Shown here piece after piece: positions 36,352 to 45,636 of a stretch of 64,000 nt of DNA. Every line of letters starts with the position of its first letter. The first letter of the stretch is position 1. Location of the stretch: positions 4,468,501 through 4,532,500 of the forward strand of contig NC_009675.1 of NCBI RefSeq assembly GCF_000017505.1. The letters run 5' to 3'. Position numbers and translations under genes: made by a program. This DNA comes from Anaeromyxobacter sp. Fw109-5 (GTDB lineage: Bacteria > Myxococcota > Myxococcia > Myxococcales > Anaeromyxobacteraceae). The notes below the pieces were generated by a model that did not search any database, was not told where the DNA came from, and saw only the letters and a list, made by a program, of their open reading frames with translations.

Positions 36352-36564
36352 CTACTCGATGACGGCGAGGAGGTCGCCCTCGGAGACGGGCTGCCCCTCG
36401 GCGCAGCGGAGCTCGCGCACCTTTCCCGCGCCCGTCGCCTCGACCGGCATCTCCATCTTCATGGACTCGAGGATGACGACGGCGTCGCCCGCGCTCACCG
36501 CGTCGCCGGGCCTCTTCTCGATGCGCACGACGGTCCCGGTGATGTGGGCCGAGAGCTTCTCCAT
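36352..36564 (-). CDS. Biotin carboxyl carrier protein (single biotinyl domain)
   Basis: A 70-residue protein that is little more than one biotinyl/lipoyl domain. The biotin-accepting Lys36 sits in ESMKMEMPVEA, with the mirrored beta hairpin halves (GTVVRIEKRPGDAVSAGDAVV and GKVRELRCAEGQPVSEGDLLAVIE). It is the stand-alone carrier of a biotin-dependent carboxylase. No carboxylase or carboxyltransferase subunit is adjacent. It probably acts with the overlapping-operon crotonase gene. It depends on biotin, whose synthesis genes bioH/bioC lie upstream in the window. Confidence 0.9.
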   Translation of the reverse strand: MEKLSAHITGTVVRIEKRPGDAVSAGDAVVILESMKMEMPVEATGAGKVRELRCAEGQPVSEGDLLAVIE

Positions 36565-36687
36565 GAGGAATCTCCGCTCGCGATGAGGATCGACAGGTGC
36601 GCGCGGAAGTTAGCCCGGAGGCGCCCGCCCGGCAACACGCACGGGGGACGGGCGGGGGCGGCGGGCGCGGCGCGTCTGCGCGCGCGC

Positions 36688-36723
36688 CAGAAATGAAGAG
36701 GGTCCGCTCGATGGCGGACCCTC
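36688..36723 (-). terminator. Intrinsic terminator after the response-regulator gene
   Basis: A perfect 10-bp stem GAGGGTCCGC/GCGGACCCTC (36698-36707 and 36714-36723) with a 6-nt loop. Read on the minus strand it is followed by the T-rich TTCATTTCT, and it starts about 33 bp after the response-regulator stop. Confidence 0.75.
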
Positions 36724-36756
36724 GCAGCGACGTACCGGGGGCGACCACTCCTCGGT

Positions 36757-37299
36757 TTACCGGCGTGAGACCGGTATCGCGTGTAGCCGATCAATGCCCA
36801 CCGGATCGGCGGACGTCAACCCCGCCGCGGCCGTGGCCCCCGCGGGGGAGCCTCGTCCGCGCAGCGCGTCGCGCACTGCGTCGGCGAGCCCCTCGAAGCT
36901 CACCGGCTTTCGCAGGAAGCGGGTGATGCCGAGCGCCGCGAGGCGGTCCTCCTCGCGAGCGCCGCCGCTCGTCGCCACGACGACCGGGAGCGAGGAGAGC
37001 AGCGGCGCGGCCCGGATCTGCTCGACGAGCTCGACGCCGGAGATGTCGGGCATGAAGACGTCGGTCACGACGACGTCCACGGTCGGCGGGCGCAGGAGCC
37101 GCGCGAGCGCCTCACCGCCGTCGCGCGCGATCTCCACCGCCAGCGGCAGGCGGTCGCCCTCCGACACCCGGCGCAGCGCCGCCTCGTACATCGAGGCGAC
37201 CAGCGCGTTGTCCTCGACGACGAGCACGCGCGCGTCCTGCGGCGCGTGCGAGGGCTCCTCGGCGGTCCGGGCCTGCGGCCCGCGTGTCTCGTCGTGCAT
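36757..37299 (-). CDS. Single-domain response regulator (receiver)
   Basis: A 180-residue protein. The ATG at 37299 is preferred because TTGGAGGGG lies just before it; the longer frame to 37452 is not. Residues about 24-150 form a CheY-like receiver with acidic pair ED (29-30), phosphoacceptor Asp80 in VVVTDVFMPD, the switch Thr/Ser in VATSGG and Lys in FLRKP. The 25-residue tail carries no output domain. It probably relays phosphate to another protein. A terminator follows, so it is monocistronic. Confidence 0.9.
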   Translation of the reverse strand: MHDETRGPQARTAEEPSHAPQDARVLVVEDNALVASMYEAALRRVSEGDRLPLAVEIARDGGEALARLLRPPTVDVVVTDVFMPDISGVELVEQIRAAPLLSSLPVVVATSGGAREEDRLAALGITRFLRKPVSFEGLADAVRDALRGRGSPAGATAAAGLTSADPVGIDRLHAIPVSRR

Positions 37300-37461
37300 G
37301 TCCCCTCCAACGAGCTGCGGCGGCCCGCCGCGAGCGAGCCCCCATGATGGCGGGTTCCGCTGCGATCGAGGCACGCCGCAAGCGAACCGTGCCGATGCGT
37401 CACTCGCCCGGGGGACGCCGCCGACGCGTGGGCCGCACCCCCTCGGGACCACGTCCCGGCG

Positions 37462-40275
37462 TCAGGGCGCCGCGCGCGCCAGGTCAGGCCGCGGACGCGC
37501 CGGCGGGCGGCTGACCCGGGCAGCGGCGCGGGCGCGGAGCAGCTTCTCCACGGAGACCACCGGCAGCACCACCGCGCCGGCCAGCGCCGCGAGGGCGACG
37601 TCGCGGGGGACCAGCGCGGCGGTCCCGAACACCGACTGCAGCGGCGGCAGGTAGATGAAGGCGACCTGCAGCGCCGCGAGCGCGGCGATGCCGACGAAGA
37701 CCATCCGGTTCGAGAAGAAGCCGATCCGGAAGGCGGACTCGCGGAGCGAGCGGCAGTTGAGGAGGTAGAACGCCTGGAAGAAGACGACCGTCGTGACCGC
37801 CATCGTACGCGCCTCGGCGAGCGCGACCGCGTGCCCCACGAGCGGCGCCTCGCGCCGGTACTCCCACAGGAAGAGCCCCACCGCGGCCCCCGCCATGAGG
37901 AAGGCGACCAGCACGGTGCGCGCGACCACGAACGCCCCGAGCACCGGCGCGCCGGGGTCGCGCGGGGGACGCCGCATCACGTCCCGCTCCTTCACCTCGA
38001 AGGCGAGCGGCAGCGCGAGCGCCACCGAGGCGACGAGGTTCACCCACAGGAGCTGCGTGGGCAGGATGGGCAGGAGCGGCTCGAGCGCGCCCCCCACCTC
38101 GTGCAGCGGGAAGAACAGCACCGCCACCACGAGGATGGCCCCGAGCCCCAGGTTCGTCGGCAGCACGAACGCGAGCGCCTTGACGAGGTTGTCGTAGGTG
38201 CGCCGGCCCTCCTCGACGGCCGCGGAGATGGTCGCGAAGTGATCGTCGGCGAGCACGACGTCCGAGGCCTCCTTCGCCACCGCCGTGCCGGTGATGCCCA
38301 TGGCGACGCCGATGTCCGCCTGCTTCAGCGCGGGAGCGTCGTTCACGCCGTCGCCGGTCATCGCGACGACGTGCCCCTCCTCCTGCAGCGCGCGCACGAG
38401 CCGCAGCTTGTGCTCGGGCGCGACGCGGGCGAACACGTTCACCTCGTGCGCGGCGCGACGTAGCGCGGCGCCGTCGAGGGCGCCGAGCTCGGCGCCGGTG
38501 AGGGCGCGCTGGCCGGGCCCGAGCAGGCCGAGGCGCGCCCCGATGGCCTCCGCCGTCCCCCGGTGGTCTCCGGTGATCATCTTCACGGCGACGCCCGCGC
38601 CGTGGCAGGCGGCGATCGCGGCGACCGCCTCCGGCCGCGGCGGATCGATCATGCCGGCGAGCCCGAGGAAGGTCAGGTCGCGGACGTCCTCCTCGTGGAG
38701 CGCGGTCGCTCCGTCCGCGCGGCGGTGGGCGAGCGCGAGGACGCGCATGCCCTGGCGCGCGAGCGCGTGGACCTCGCCGAGCACCGCGTCCGCGCCCTCC
38801 GGCAGCGCGCAGCGCGCGAGGACCACCTCCGGCGCGCCTTTCACGAAGATCGAGGCGCCGGCGGGCGCCCGCTGCACCGCCCGAGCCGAGGGGAGGGCGT
38901 GCAGGGTCGCCATGTACTGCCGCTCCGACTCGAAGGGGATCGCGTCGAGCCTCGGCCAGTCCCGGCGCAGGTCGTCGACCGCGAGCCCCGCCTTCTCGGC
39001 GGCGACGACGAGCGCGCCCTCCGTCGGGTCACCCGCCACCGCCCAGGCGCCTTCCTTCGCGTGCAGCGACGCGTCGTTGCAGAGCGCCGCGGCCCGGAGC
39101 GCCGCCGCGAGCTCCTCGGGGGGCTGCCCGACCTCGACGCCCGCGCGGCTGACGACCCCCTCTGGCGCGTAGCCGACCCCGGAGACGTCGTACTGCGCGA
39201 CGGGCGTCCACACCTGCTGCACGGTCATCTCGTTGCGCGTGAGCGTGCCGGTCTTGTCGGTGCAGATGACGGTGGTGGAGCCGAGGGTCTCGACGGACGG
39301 GAGGTGGCGGACGACCGCGCGACGGCGCGCCATGCGCTGCACGCCGATCGCGAGCGCGATGGTGATGATCGCGGGGAGGCCCTCCGGGATGGCCGCGACC
39401 GCGATGGTGACGGCGACGAGGAGCCCGTCCGCGAGGGAGTAGCCGCGCAGCAGGCCGACGGCGAGGAGCGCGAGGCCGAGCGCGACGACGCCGACCGTGA
39501 GCCACCGCCCGACGCGCCCGAGGGCTCGCGTGAGCGGCGTCTGCAGCTCGATCACCTGGCCGAGCAGGGCGGAGATCCGGCCGAGCTCGGTCGCGCCCCC
39601 GGTCGCGACCACCACCGCCATCCCGCTACCGGAGGTCACGTGCGTCCCGCCGTAGAGCAGGCTCCTTCGGTCGCCGAGCGGCGCGTCCGCGTTCGCGGGC
39701 TCGACGTGCTTCGCGACGGGGAGGGACTCGCCGGTGAGCGCCGCCTCGTCCGCGTGCAGCTGGCGCGCGGACAGGACGCGGGCGTCGGCAGGGACGCGGT
39801 CGCCGGAGGCGAGCACCACGACGTCTCCGGGCACGAGCTCCGCGGCGGGGACGCTGAGGCGGCGCCCGCCGCGCACCACCGTGGCGACGTCGGGGACCAT
39901 GCGCGAGAGCGCCGCGATGGCGCGGCCGGCGCGATACTCCTGCACGAAGCCGATGAGGGCGTTCACCACCACCGCGCCCAGCACGACGGCTCCGTCCACC
40001 GGCTTCCCGAGCGCCATCGCCAGCGCGCTGGAGGCGAGGAGGAGATAGACGATGGGCTCGTGCAGCTGCCGGAGCAGGATCCGGATCGGCCCCGGCCCCT
40101 CGTCCCGCGCGAGGAGGTTCGGTCCGCAGCGGGCGAGCCGGTCGGCCGCCTCCTGGGGGACGAGCCCGGCCTCGGAGGTACCGAGCCGCGCGAGCGCCTC
40201 GGCGGAGGCCAGCGCGTGCCACGCGAGCGCGGGGGTGTGGGTGGCGCCTCGGGGAGTGGTCGTCGTCTCGCTCAT
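37462..40275 (-). CDS. P-type cation-transporting ATPase (PacL/PMR1-like, P2A type)
   Basis: A 937-residue ATPase with the ATG at 40275 (GAGGAAC upstream). The N-terminal cation-ATPase domain (HALASAEALARLGTS...), actuator TGES loop (LTGESLPVA), helix M4 motif PEGLP, phosphorylation site DKTGTLT (Asp near residue 340), nucleotide-binding KGAPE, and hinge GDGVNDAPALKQADIGVAMG are all present. Ten membrane helices are expected. It pumps Ca2+, Mn2+ or a related cation out using ATP. No regulator is adjacent. It is divergent from the short-chain dehydrogenase. Confidence 0.92.
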   Translation of the reverse strand: MSETTTTPRGATHTPALAWHALASAEALARLGTSEAGLVPQEAADRLARCGPNLLARDEGPGPIRILLRQLHEPIVYLLLASSALAMALGKPVDGAVVLGAVVVNALIGFVQEYRAGRAIAALSRMVPDVATVVRGGRRLSVPAAELVPGDVVVLASGDRVPADARVLSARQLHADEAALTGESLPVAKHVEPANADAPLGDRRSLLYGGTHVTSGSGMAVVVATGGATELGRISALLGQVIELQTPLTRALGRVGRWLTVGVVALGLALLAVGLLRGYSLADGLLVAVTIAVAAIPEGLPAIITIALAIGVQRMARRRAVVRHLPSVETLGSTTVICTDKTGTLTRNEMTVQQVWTPVAQYDVSGVGYAPEGVVSRAGVEVGQPPEELAAALRAAALCNDASLHAKEGAWAVAGDPTEGALVVAAEKAGLAVDDLRRDWPRLDAIPFESERQYMATLHALPSARAVQRAPAGASIFVKGAPEVVLARCALPEGADAVLGEVHALARQGMRVLALAHRRADGATALHEEDVRDLTFLGLAGMIDPPRPEAVAAIAACHGAGVAVKMITGDHRGTAEAIGARLGLLGPGQRALTGAELGALDGAALRRAAHEVNVFARVAPEHKLRLVRALQEEGHVVAMTGDGVNDAPALKQADIGVAMGITGTAVAKEASDVVLADDHFATISAAVEEGRRTYDNLVKALAFVLPTNLGLGAILVVAVLFFPLHEVGGALEPLLPILPTQLLWVNLVASVALALPLAFEVKERDVMRRPPRDPGAPVLGAFVVARTVLVAFLMAGAAVGLFLWEYRREAPLVGHAVALAEARTMAVTTVVFFQAFYLLNCRSLRESAFRIGFFSNRMVFVGIAALAALQVAFIYLPPLQSVFGTAALVPRDVALAALAGAVVLPVVSVEKLLRARAAARVSRPPARPRPDLARAAP

Positions 40276-40453
40276 CGAGTTCCTCGCTCGAAAGACCGTC
40301 CCCTCAGGCTGTGGGCGGCGCCGCTCGCGGACCATCAGATAAATTCCGGGTCATGCTGAGGTCGGACCGAAGTCTCGGCGCCGGCGGGCATTGCGAGCGC
40401 CGCCCGCGGGCCGGTATGGTCTGGTGGAGCCCATTGGGACGTGAGGAGGCCGC

Positions 40454-41227
40454 ATGGAGCCCTTGCAGGGACGCGTCGCGCTCGTGACCGGTGGCGGGCG
40501 CGGGATCGGTCGCGCGATCGCCCTCGCGCTGGCGCGGGCCGGAGCGGACGTGGCGGTCGCCGCCAGGACGGTCCCGGAGATCGAGGCGGTCGCGGCGGAG
40601 ATCGCGGCGCTGGGGCGGAAGACGCACTTCTTCCCGCTCGACCTGTCGGACCGGGCGCGCCTCGCCGTGGCGCCGCGGGAGGTCGAGGCGCGGCTCGGAC
40701 CGGTCGACGTGCTCGTGAACAACGCCGGCATGCACGGCAGCGCGCCGGTGCACCGGCTCGACGACGCCCTGTGGGACGGGATCCTGGCGGTGGATCTCAC
40801 CGGCCCCTTCGTCCTCGCCCGCGCCTGCCTGCCCGGGATGTACGAGCGGCGCTTCGGGCGCGTGATCAACATCGCCTCCGTGGCCGGCAAGATCGGGCTG
40901 AAGTACGGCGCCGCCTACTCGGCCGCGAAGCACGGCCTCATCGGGCTCACCCGCAGCCTCGCGCTCGAGGGCGCGCGCAAGGGGGTGACGGCGAACGCGA
41001 TCTGCCCGAGCTGGACCGAGACGCGCATGATGGAGGAGGCGGCGAGCGGGATCGCCGCCTCCACCGGCCGGACGCGGGCGGAGGCGCGCGAGGCGATGCT
41101 GCGCGACAACCCGCTCGGCCGCGCCGCGCTGCCGGAGGAGGTGGCGGACGTCGCGGTGCTGCTCGCGTCGAACGGCGCGATCACCGGCCAGGCGATCCAC
41201 GTCGACGGCGGCGAGGTGATGGCCTGA
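40454..41227 (+). CDS. Short-chain dehydrogenase/reductase
   Basis: A 257-residue classical SDR with the cofactor-binding TGGGRGIG (residues 12-19), NNAG, the catalytic Ser in NIASVAGK and YSAAK (Tyr/Lys), and a C-terminal GQAIHVDGG. The early TGGGRGIG and AARTVPE fit NAD(H) or NADP(H); substrate is unclear (a 3-oxoacyl or hydroxy-acid derivative is usual). GAGGAGG precedes the ATG. The following TrpB2 gene has its own promoter-like sequence, so they may not share a message. Confidence 0.92.
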   Translation: MEPLQGRVALVTGGGRGIGRAIALALARAGADVAVAARTVPEIEAVAAEIAALGRKTHFFPLDLSDRARLAVAPREVEARLGPVDVLVNNAGMHGSAPVHRLDDALWDGILAVDLTGPFVLARACLPGMYERRFGRVINIASVAGKIGLKYGAAYSAAKHGLIGLTRSLALEGARKGVTANAICPSWTETRMMEEAASGIAASTGRTRAEAREAMLRDNPLGRAALPEEVADVAVLLASNGAITGQAIHVDGGEVMA

Positions 41228-41257
41228 CCGGGCGAGAGACGGCGGCGCTCCCAGGGC

Positions 41258-41287
41258 TTGACGCGCCGGCGGTCGTCCTGCGCTAAT
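41258..41287 (+). promoter_or_regulatory. Probable promoter for trpB2
   Basis: TTGACG (41258-41263) and GCTAAT (41282-41287, four of six bases of TATAAT) are 18 bp apart, with the start codon 25 bp downstream. It is one of the better sigma-70-like matches in the window. Confidence 0.45.
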
Positions 41288-41312
41288 CGCCCCCCTTTCC
41301 TCGAGGAGACCC

Positions 41313-42671
41313 ATGCAGCAGACCAAGTACCTCCTTGGCGAGGACCGCATCCCCACCCACTGGTACAACGTGGTGGCGGATCTGCCCGCGCCGCCCGCGC
41401 CCGTGCTCCACCCCGCCACCGGCAAGCCGGTGACCCCCGCGGACATGCTCCCGCTCTTCCCCGCGCCGATCCTCGAGCAGGAGATGTCGAGCACGCGCTG
41501 GATCCCGATCCCCGAGGAGATCCGGCAGATCTACGCCCTCTGGCGCCCCTCGCCGCTCTTCCGCGCGCGCCGGCTCGAGGCGGCGCTGGGGACCCCCGCC
41601 CGCATCTACTACAAGTACGAGGGCGTCTCGCCCGCCGGCTCGCACAAGCCGAACACCGCGGTGCCGCAGGCCTACTACAACAAGCTCGCGGGCACGAAGC
41701 GGATCGCCACGGAGACCGGCGCCGGCCAGTGGGGCAGCTCGATGGCGCTCGCGTGCCAGATGTACGGCCTCGAGTGCACGGTCTACATGGTGAAGGTCTC
41801 GTTCCAGCAGAAGCCCTACCGCAAGAGCATGATGCAGCTGTGGGGAGCGGAGGTCGTGCCATCGCCCTCCCCCCGCACCGCGGCCGGCCGCGCGATCCTG
41901 GCGAAGGACCCCGAGAGCCAGGGGTCGCTCGGGATCGCGATCTCCGAGGCGGTCGAGGACGCCGTCTCCCGGGAGGACACCCGCTACGCGCTCGGCAGCG
42001 TGCTGAACCACGTCTGCCTGCACCAGACCGTGATCGGGCTCGAGGCGAAGGAGCAGCTCGCCCTCGCGGGCGACTACCCGGACGTCGTGATCGCGGCGCA
42101 CGGCGGCGGCTCGAACTTCGCGGGCGTGGGCTTCCCCTTCATCGCCGACAAGGCCGCCGGGAAGCAGGTCCGCGTGGTGGCCATGGAGCCGTCGTCCTGC
42201 CCGACGCTGACGAAGGGCGTCTACGCCTTCGACTACGGTGACACGGCGAAGATGGCGCCCATCACCAAGATGTACACGCTCGGTCACGACTTCATGCCCC
42301 CCGGCATCCACGCGGGCGGCCTGCGCTACCACGGCGCGTCGCCGCTCGTGTCACAGCTCGTGCACCACGGGCTCGTCGAGGCGCGCGCGGTGGGCCAGCT
42401 CGCCTGCTTCGAGGCGGCCACGCTCTTCGCCCGGACCGAGGCGATCATCCCCGCGCCCGAGTCGTCGCACGCCATCCGCGGCGCGGTGGACGAGGCGCTG
42501 CGCGCGAAGGAGGAGGGGAAGGCCCGCGTCATCCTCTTCAACCTGTCCGGCCACGGACACGTCGACATGGCGGCCTACGACGCCTACTTCGCGGGGCAGC
42601 TCGAGGACTTCGAGTACCCGGCGGAGAGCGTCGCGGCCTCGCTCGAGAACCTCCCGAAGGTGAAGCTCTAG
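41313..42671 (+). CDS. trpB2: TrpB2, tryptophan synthase beta-like protein
   Basis: A 452-residue fold-type II PLP enzyme of the TrpB2 subfamily, longer than TrpB1 (about 400). The N-terminal extension ([15 protein letters not shown]) is typical of TrpB2, the PLP Lys is near residue 112 in AGSHKPNTA, and phosphate-loop [10 protein letters not shown] and GHGHVD are seen. It condenses indole and serine to tryptophan, usually without TrpA; here no trpA or trp operon is adjacent. It may therefore salvage indole. Confidence 0.92.
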   Translation: MQQTKYLLGEDRIPTHWYNVVADLPAPPAPVLHPATGKPVTPADMLPLFPAPILEQEMSSTRWIPIPEEIRQIYALWRPSPLFRARRLEAALGTPARIYYKYEGVSPAGSHKPNTAVPQAYYNKLAGTKRIATETGAGQWGSSMALACQMYGLECTVYMVKVSFQQKPYRKSMMQLWGAEVVPSPSPRTAAGRAILAKDPESQGSLGIAISEAVEDAVSREDTRYALGSVLNHVCLHQTVIGLEAKEQLALAGDYPDVVIAAHGGGSNFAGVGFPFIADKAAGKQVRVVAMEPSSCPTLTKGVYAFDYGDTAKMAPITKMYTLGHDFMPPGIHAGGLRYHGASPLVSQLVHHGLVEARAVGQLACFEAATLFARTEAIIPAPESSHAIRGAVDEALRAKEEGKARVILFNLSGHGHVDMAAYDAYFAGQLEDFEYPAESVAASLENLPKVKL

Positions 42672-42673
42672 CT

Positions 42674-44311
42674 TTGCCGGGTCGCACGTCTCCCGGCCGC
42701 GCGTGCCTCGCCGCGGCCCTGATGGCCAGCGCGTTGCTCGTCTCCGCCGTCGCCGCGGCGGCGGAGAGGCGTCCGGCGGCCGAGATCGGGCCGGTCGAGG
42801 CCGCTCGCCCTGAGCCTGTCGAAGGGCGGGCGGGCGTCTCCGCCGAGGGGCCGACCACCCCGACCCCCCTCCCCCCAGCAACCAAGGACCCCGACCCCGC
42901 TGAGGACCTCGCCCAGGACGAGGCGACCCTCGGCCCGCAGGACGCGGACCCCGTCCTGCCCGGCCCCGCCCCCACCCGCCCCCCGCCGCGCGCGCTGCCG
43001 CCCATCGCGCCCGACCCCGCGCTGGCCCCGGTGCTGGAGTCCCCCGGGCGTCCCGAGGCGGTGGCCCCGCCGCAGCGGCCGGCGATCGTCATCCGGACCA
43101 TCATCGGGCTGGCGCTGATGCTCGCCCTGGCCTACGCCGCGGCGCACCCCGCGGTCGAGCGCTTCGAGCGGCGCATCGGCGTCTCGCACCTCGTCACGGC
43201 GGGCCTGCCCTTCATCGCCCTCGGCATGCTGGCGCGGTCGCCTCCCTTCGGCGTGCTCTCGGACGACGTGCTCGCCCAGCTCGCGCCGGTCCTGCGGCTG
43301 GGCCTCGGCTGGATCGGCTTCATCGTCGGGTTCCGGCTGGACGCGCGCCAGCTCTCCGGGACCGACGAGCGCGCCGTCGCCTCGGCGGCGCTGCTCTCGT
43401 CGCTGCCGTTCGCCGCGGTGGTCGCCGCGGCCGCGGCGGTCCTCGTCCCCTCCGGCGCGCTCGCCGACCGGTTCAGCGACCCGGTGTTCCTGCGCGACGC
43501 GATCGTGCTGGGGACCGCGGCGTCGATGACCGCCGCCACCGTGCCGCACCTGCTCCCGCCCGGCACGCAGCCCGCCGCCACCGCGGCGGTCTGGCGGATC
43601 GTCCGCCTCGAGGAGATCGCCGGCATCCTGGGCCTCGCCCTGGTGGCCGCCTACTTCCGCCCGCAGGGGGACGCCGTGACGTGGCGGCTGCCGGGCACCG
43701 CCTGGCTCATGCTCACCGCCGGCGCCGGCACGCTCCTCGGGCTCGTCGTGCTCGTGCTGCTGCGCCGCGCGCGGAGCGGAGCCGAGTTCTCGGTGCTGAC
43801 GCTCGGCTCGGTCGCCTTCTCGTCGGGGCTCGCCGGGTACCTGCACCTGTCGTCGGTGGTCGTCTGCTTCGTGGCCGGCGTGCTGCTCGCGAACTTCCCC
43901 GGCGCGCACCAGGCGCGCTTCCGCGCGGTGCTCGACCTGCTCGAGCGGCCCATCCACCTCGTCCTGCTCGTCATCCTCGGCGCGCTCTGGCCGACGCGCT
44001 CGGTCACGGGCTGGCTGCTCATCCCGGTGTTCGTGGGCGCCCGCGTGCTCGGGCGCTGGGTGGGCGCGCGGACCGCGGCGCGCATCGGCGCGCTCGAGCT
44101 CGACGAGCCGGCCCGCCGGGTGGTCGCCGCCGCCCCCGTCGGCTCCCTCGCCATCGCCATCGTCGTGAACGCGCAGCTCCTCTACCCCGGCGGCTCCATC
44201 GCCGACGCGGTGGTCGCGGTCGTCGGGGGCGCGCTCGTCACCGAGGCGCTCGTCCACGCCGTCCGCCGCCGCCGCTTCCCGCCGCGGCCGGCGCCGGAGC
44301 CGTCGCCGTGA
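42674..44311 (+). CDS. Cation:proton antiporter-like membrane protein with Pro-rich exported N-region
   Basis: A 545-residue protein. A signal-like N-terminus (ACLAAALMASALLVSAVAAAAE) is followed by a Pro/Ala-rich hydrophilic stretch of about 110 residues and then about 10-12 membrane helices of CPA2-like type (GTAASMTAATVPHLLPPG ... LSSVVVCFVAGVLLANFPGAHQARF). The TTG at 42674 is a weak start; the ATG at about 42721 is an alternative. The residues RPEPVEG are encoded by a REP-like palindrome inserted in frame. Its stop overlaps the next antiporter gene (GTGA), so the two probably work together. Confidence 0.75.
   Translation: MPGRTSPGRACLAAALMASALLVSAVAAAAERRPAAEIGPVEAARPEPVEGRAGVSAEGPTTPTPLPPATKDPDPAEDLAQDEATLGPQDADPVLPGPAPTRPPPRALPPIAPDPALAPVLESPGRPEAVAPPQRPAIVIRTIIGLALMLALAYAAAHPAVERFERRIGVSHLVTAGLPFIALGMLARSPPFGVLSDDVLAQLAPVLRLGLGWIGFIVGFRLDARQLSGTDERAVASAALLSSLPFAAVVAAAAAVLVPSGALADRFSDPVFLRDAIVLGTAASMTAATVPHLLPPGTQPAATAAVWRIVRLEEIAGILGLALVAAYFRPQGDAVTWRLPGTAWLMLTAGAGTLLGLVVLVLLRRARSGAEFSVLTLGSVAFSSGLAGYLHLSSVVVCFVAGVLLANFPGAHQARFRAVLDLLERPIHLVLLVILGALWPTRSVTGWLLIPVFVGARVLGRWVGARTAARIGALELDEPARRVVAAAPVGSLAIAIVVNAQLLYPGGSIADAVVAVVGGALVTEALVHAVRRRRFPPRPAPEPSP
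42801..42833 (+). repeat. REP-like palindrome inside a coding region
   Basis: CCGCTCGCCCT (42801-42811) and AGGGCGGGCGG (42823-42833) pair with one mismatch around GAGCCTGTCGA. It is the same family as the element at 3482-3526. It encodes RPEPVEG in the N-terminal linker of the antiporter-like protein. Confidence 0.75.
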
Positions 44312-45636
44312 TCGACGCGGTGCTCCTCGCCTTGCTCGCCGGCCTGATGCACACGGCGCGCACGTTCTCGACCGGCGGCGCGGCGCCCGCCGGCACCTCG
44401 CTCGGCTTCGGCTACCTGCTGCTCACGGCCTTCCTCTCGGGCCGGATCTTCTCCGCGCTGCGGCTCCCCAAGCTGACCGGCTACATCGCCGCCGGAGTGA
44501 TCGTGGGCCCCTCGGTGCTGGGGTTCCTCGACGAGGCCGTCGTCGAGAACCTCCAGATCGTGAACGGCGTGGCCGTCTCGCTCATCGCCCTCACCGCCGG
44601 CACGGAGCTGCGCATCGACCGCGTCCGCCCGCTCGCCCGCACCATCGGGCTCACCACCGCGCTGGGCGTCGTCGGCGGCGCCCTAGCGATCGCCGCGACG
44701 GTGTTCCTGCTGCGGGGCCAGCTCGCGTTCCTCGGCGCGCTCCCGGCCTTCCAGGCGGCGGCGGTGGCGCTCGTGCTCGGGGTCGTGCTCGTGGCGCAGT
44801 CACCCGCCGTGGTGGTCGCGCTCTCCGACGAGCTCCGCGCGGACGGCCCCGTCACGCGCGTCGTGCTCGGCGTGGTGGTCCTCGCCGACCTGTTCGTGAT
44901 CGTGCTCTTCGCGCTCGTGTCGGCCGTCGCGAAGGCGGCGCTGGGGGTGGCGGGCGGCGCCCGCGCCGCCGTGGGGCACATCGGCTGGGAGCTGCTCGGC
45001 TCGATCGTGGCAGGGTTCGTGCTGGCCGCGCTGCTCGCCGCCTACCTGCGCTGGGTGCGACGCGGGGCGACGCTCTTCGTCCTCGGCGCCGCGTTCGTCG
45101 TCGCGGAGGTCGGGCAGCGGATCGGCTTCGACCCGCTCCTCGTGTCGCTCACCGCCGGCGTCCTGGTCCGGAACCTCACCGCGCTGGGGGACGAGCTCCA
45201 CGAGCTCGTCGCGGGCGCCTCCCTGCCGGTGTACGTCATCTTCTTCGCGGTGACCGGCGCCAAGCTGCACCTCTCGGACGTCCCGCCCGTCGCCGTCCCG
45301 GTGCTCGCGATCGTGGCGGTCCGCGCGGCCGCGCTCCTCTCCGCCGGCCGCGTCGGGGCACGCCTCGCCGGGGCGCCGGCGGAGGTGGCGCGCTGGGCGC
45401 CGTTCGGGCTCCTGCCGCAGGCCGGGGTCGCCCTCGCGCTGGCGCTCCTCTTCGCGCGCGCCTTCCCGGAGTTCGGGGGAGAGGCCTCCGCGGTGGCGCT
45501 CGGCGTGGTGGCGATGAACGAGCTCGTGGCCCCGGCCGTGTATCGCCTCGCCCTGGTGCGGAGCGGCGAGGCCGGTCGCACCCGCGCGCGCGCGACCCCC
45601 GCGCCGTCGCACGAGCGCGCGGTGCACCACGGCTGA
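44308..45636 (+). CDS. Cation:proton antiporter, CPA2 (KefB/NhaS-like)
   Basis: A 442-residue protein with about 12 helices and the Na+/H+-exchanger domain: LRLPKLTGYIAAGVIVGPSVLGFL, the central LVAQSPAVVVALSDE and LADLFVIVLFA. The ion site in KefB/NhaA-type exchangers contains an Asp in that last helix (LAD), kept here. Its start GTG overlaps the previous antiporter-like gene by four bases. Pairs of such genes may form a heteromeric transporter or separate K+/Na+ exchangers. No cytoplasmic TrkA-N gating domain is present. Confidence 0.85.
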   Translation: MIDAVLLALLAGLMHTARTFSTGGAAPAGTSLGFGYLLLTAFLSGRIFSALRLPKLTGYIAAGVIVGPSVLGFLDEAVVENLQIVNGVAVSLIALTAGTELRIDRVRPLARTIGLTTALGVVGGALAIAATVFLLRGQLAFLGALPAFQAAAVALVLGVVLVAQSPAVVVALSDELRADGPVTRVVLGVVVLADLFVIVLFALVSAVAKAALGVAGGARAAVGHIGWELLGSIVAGFVLAALLAAYLRWVRRGATLFVLGAAFVVAEVGQRIGFDPLLVSLTAGVLVRNLTALGDELHELVAGASLPVYVIFFAVTGAKLHLSDVPPVAVPVLAIVAVRAAALLSAGRVGARLAGAPAEVARWAPFGLLPQAGVALALALLFARAFPEFGGEASAVALGVVAMNELVAPAVYRLALVRSGEAGRTRARATPAPSHERAVHHG

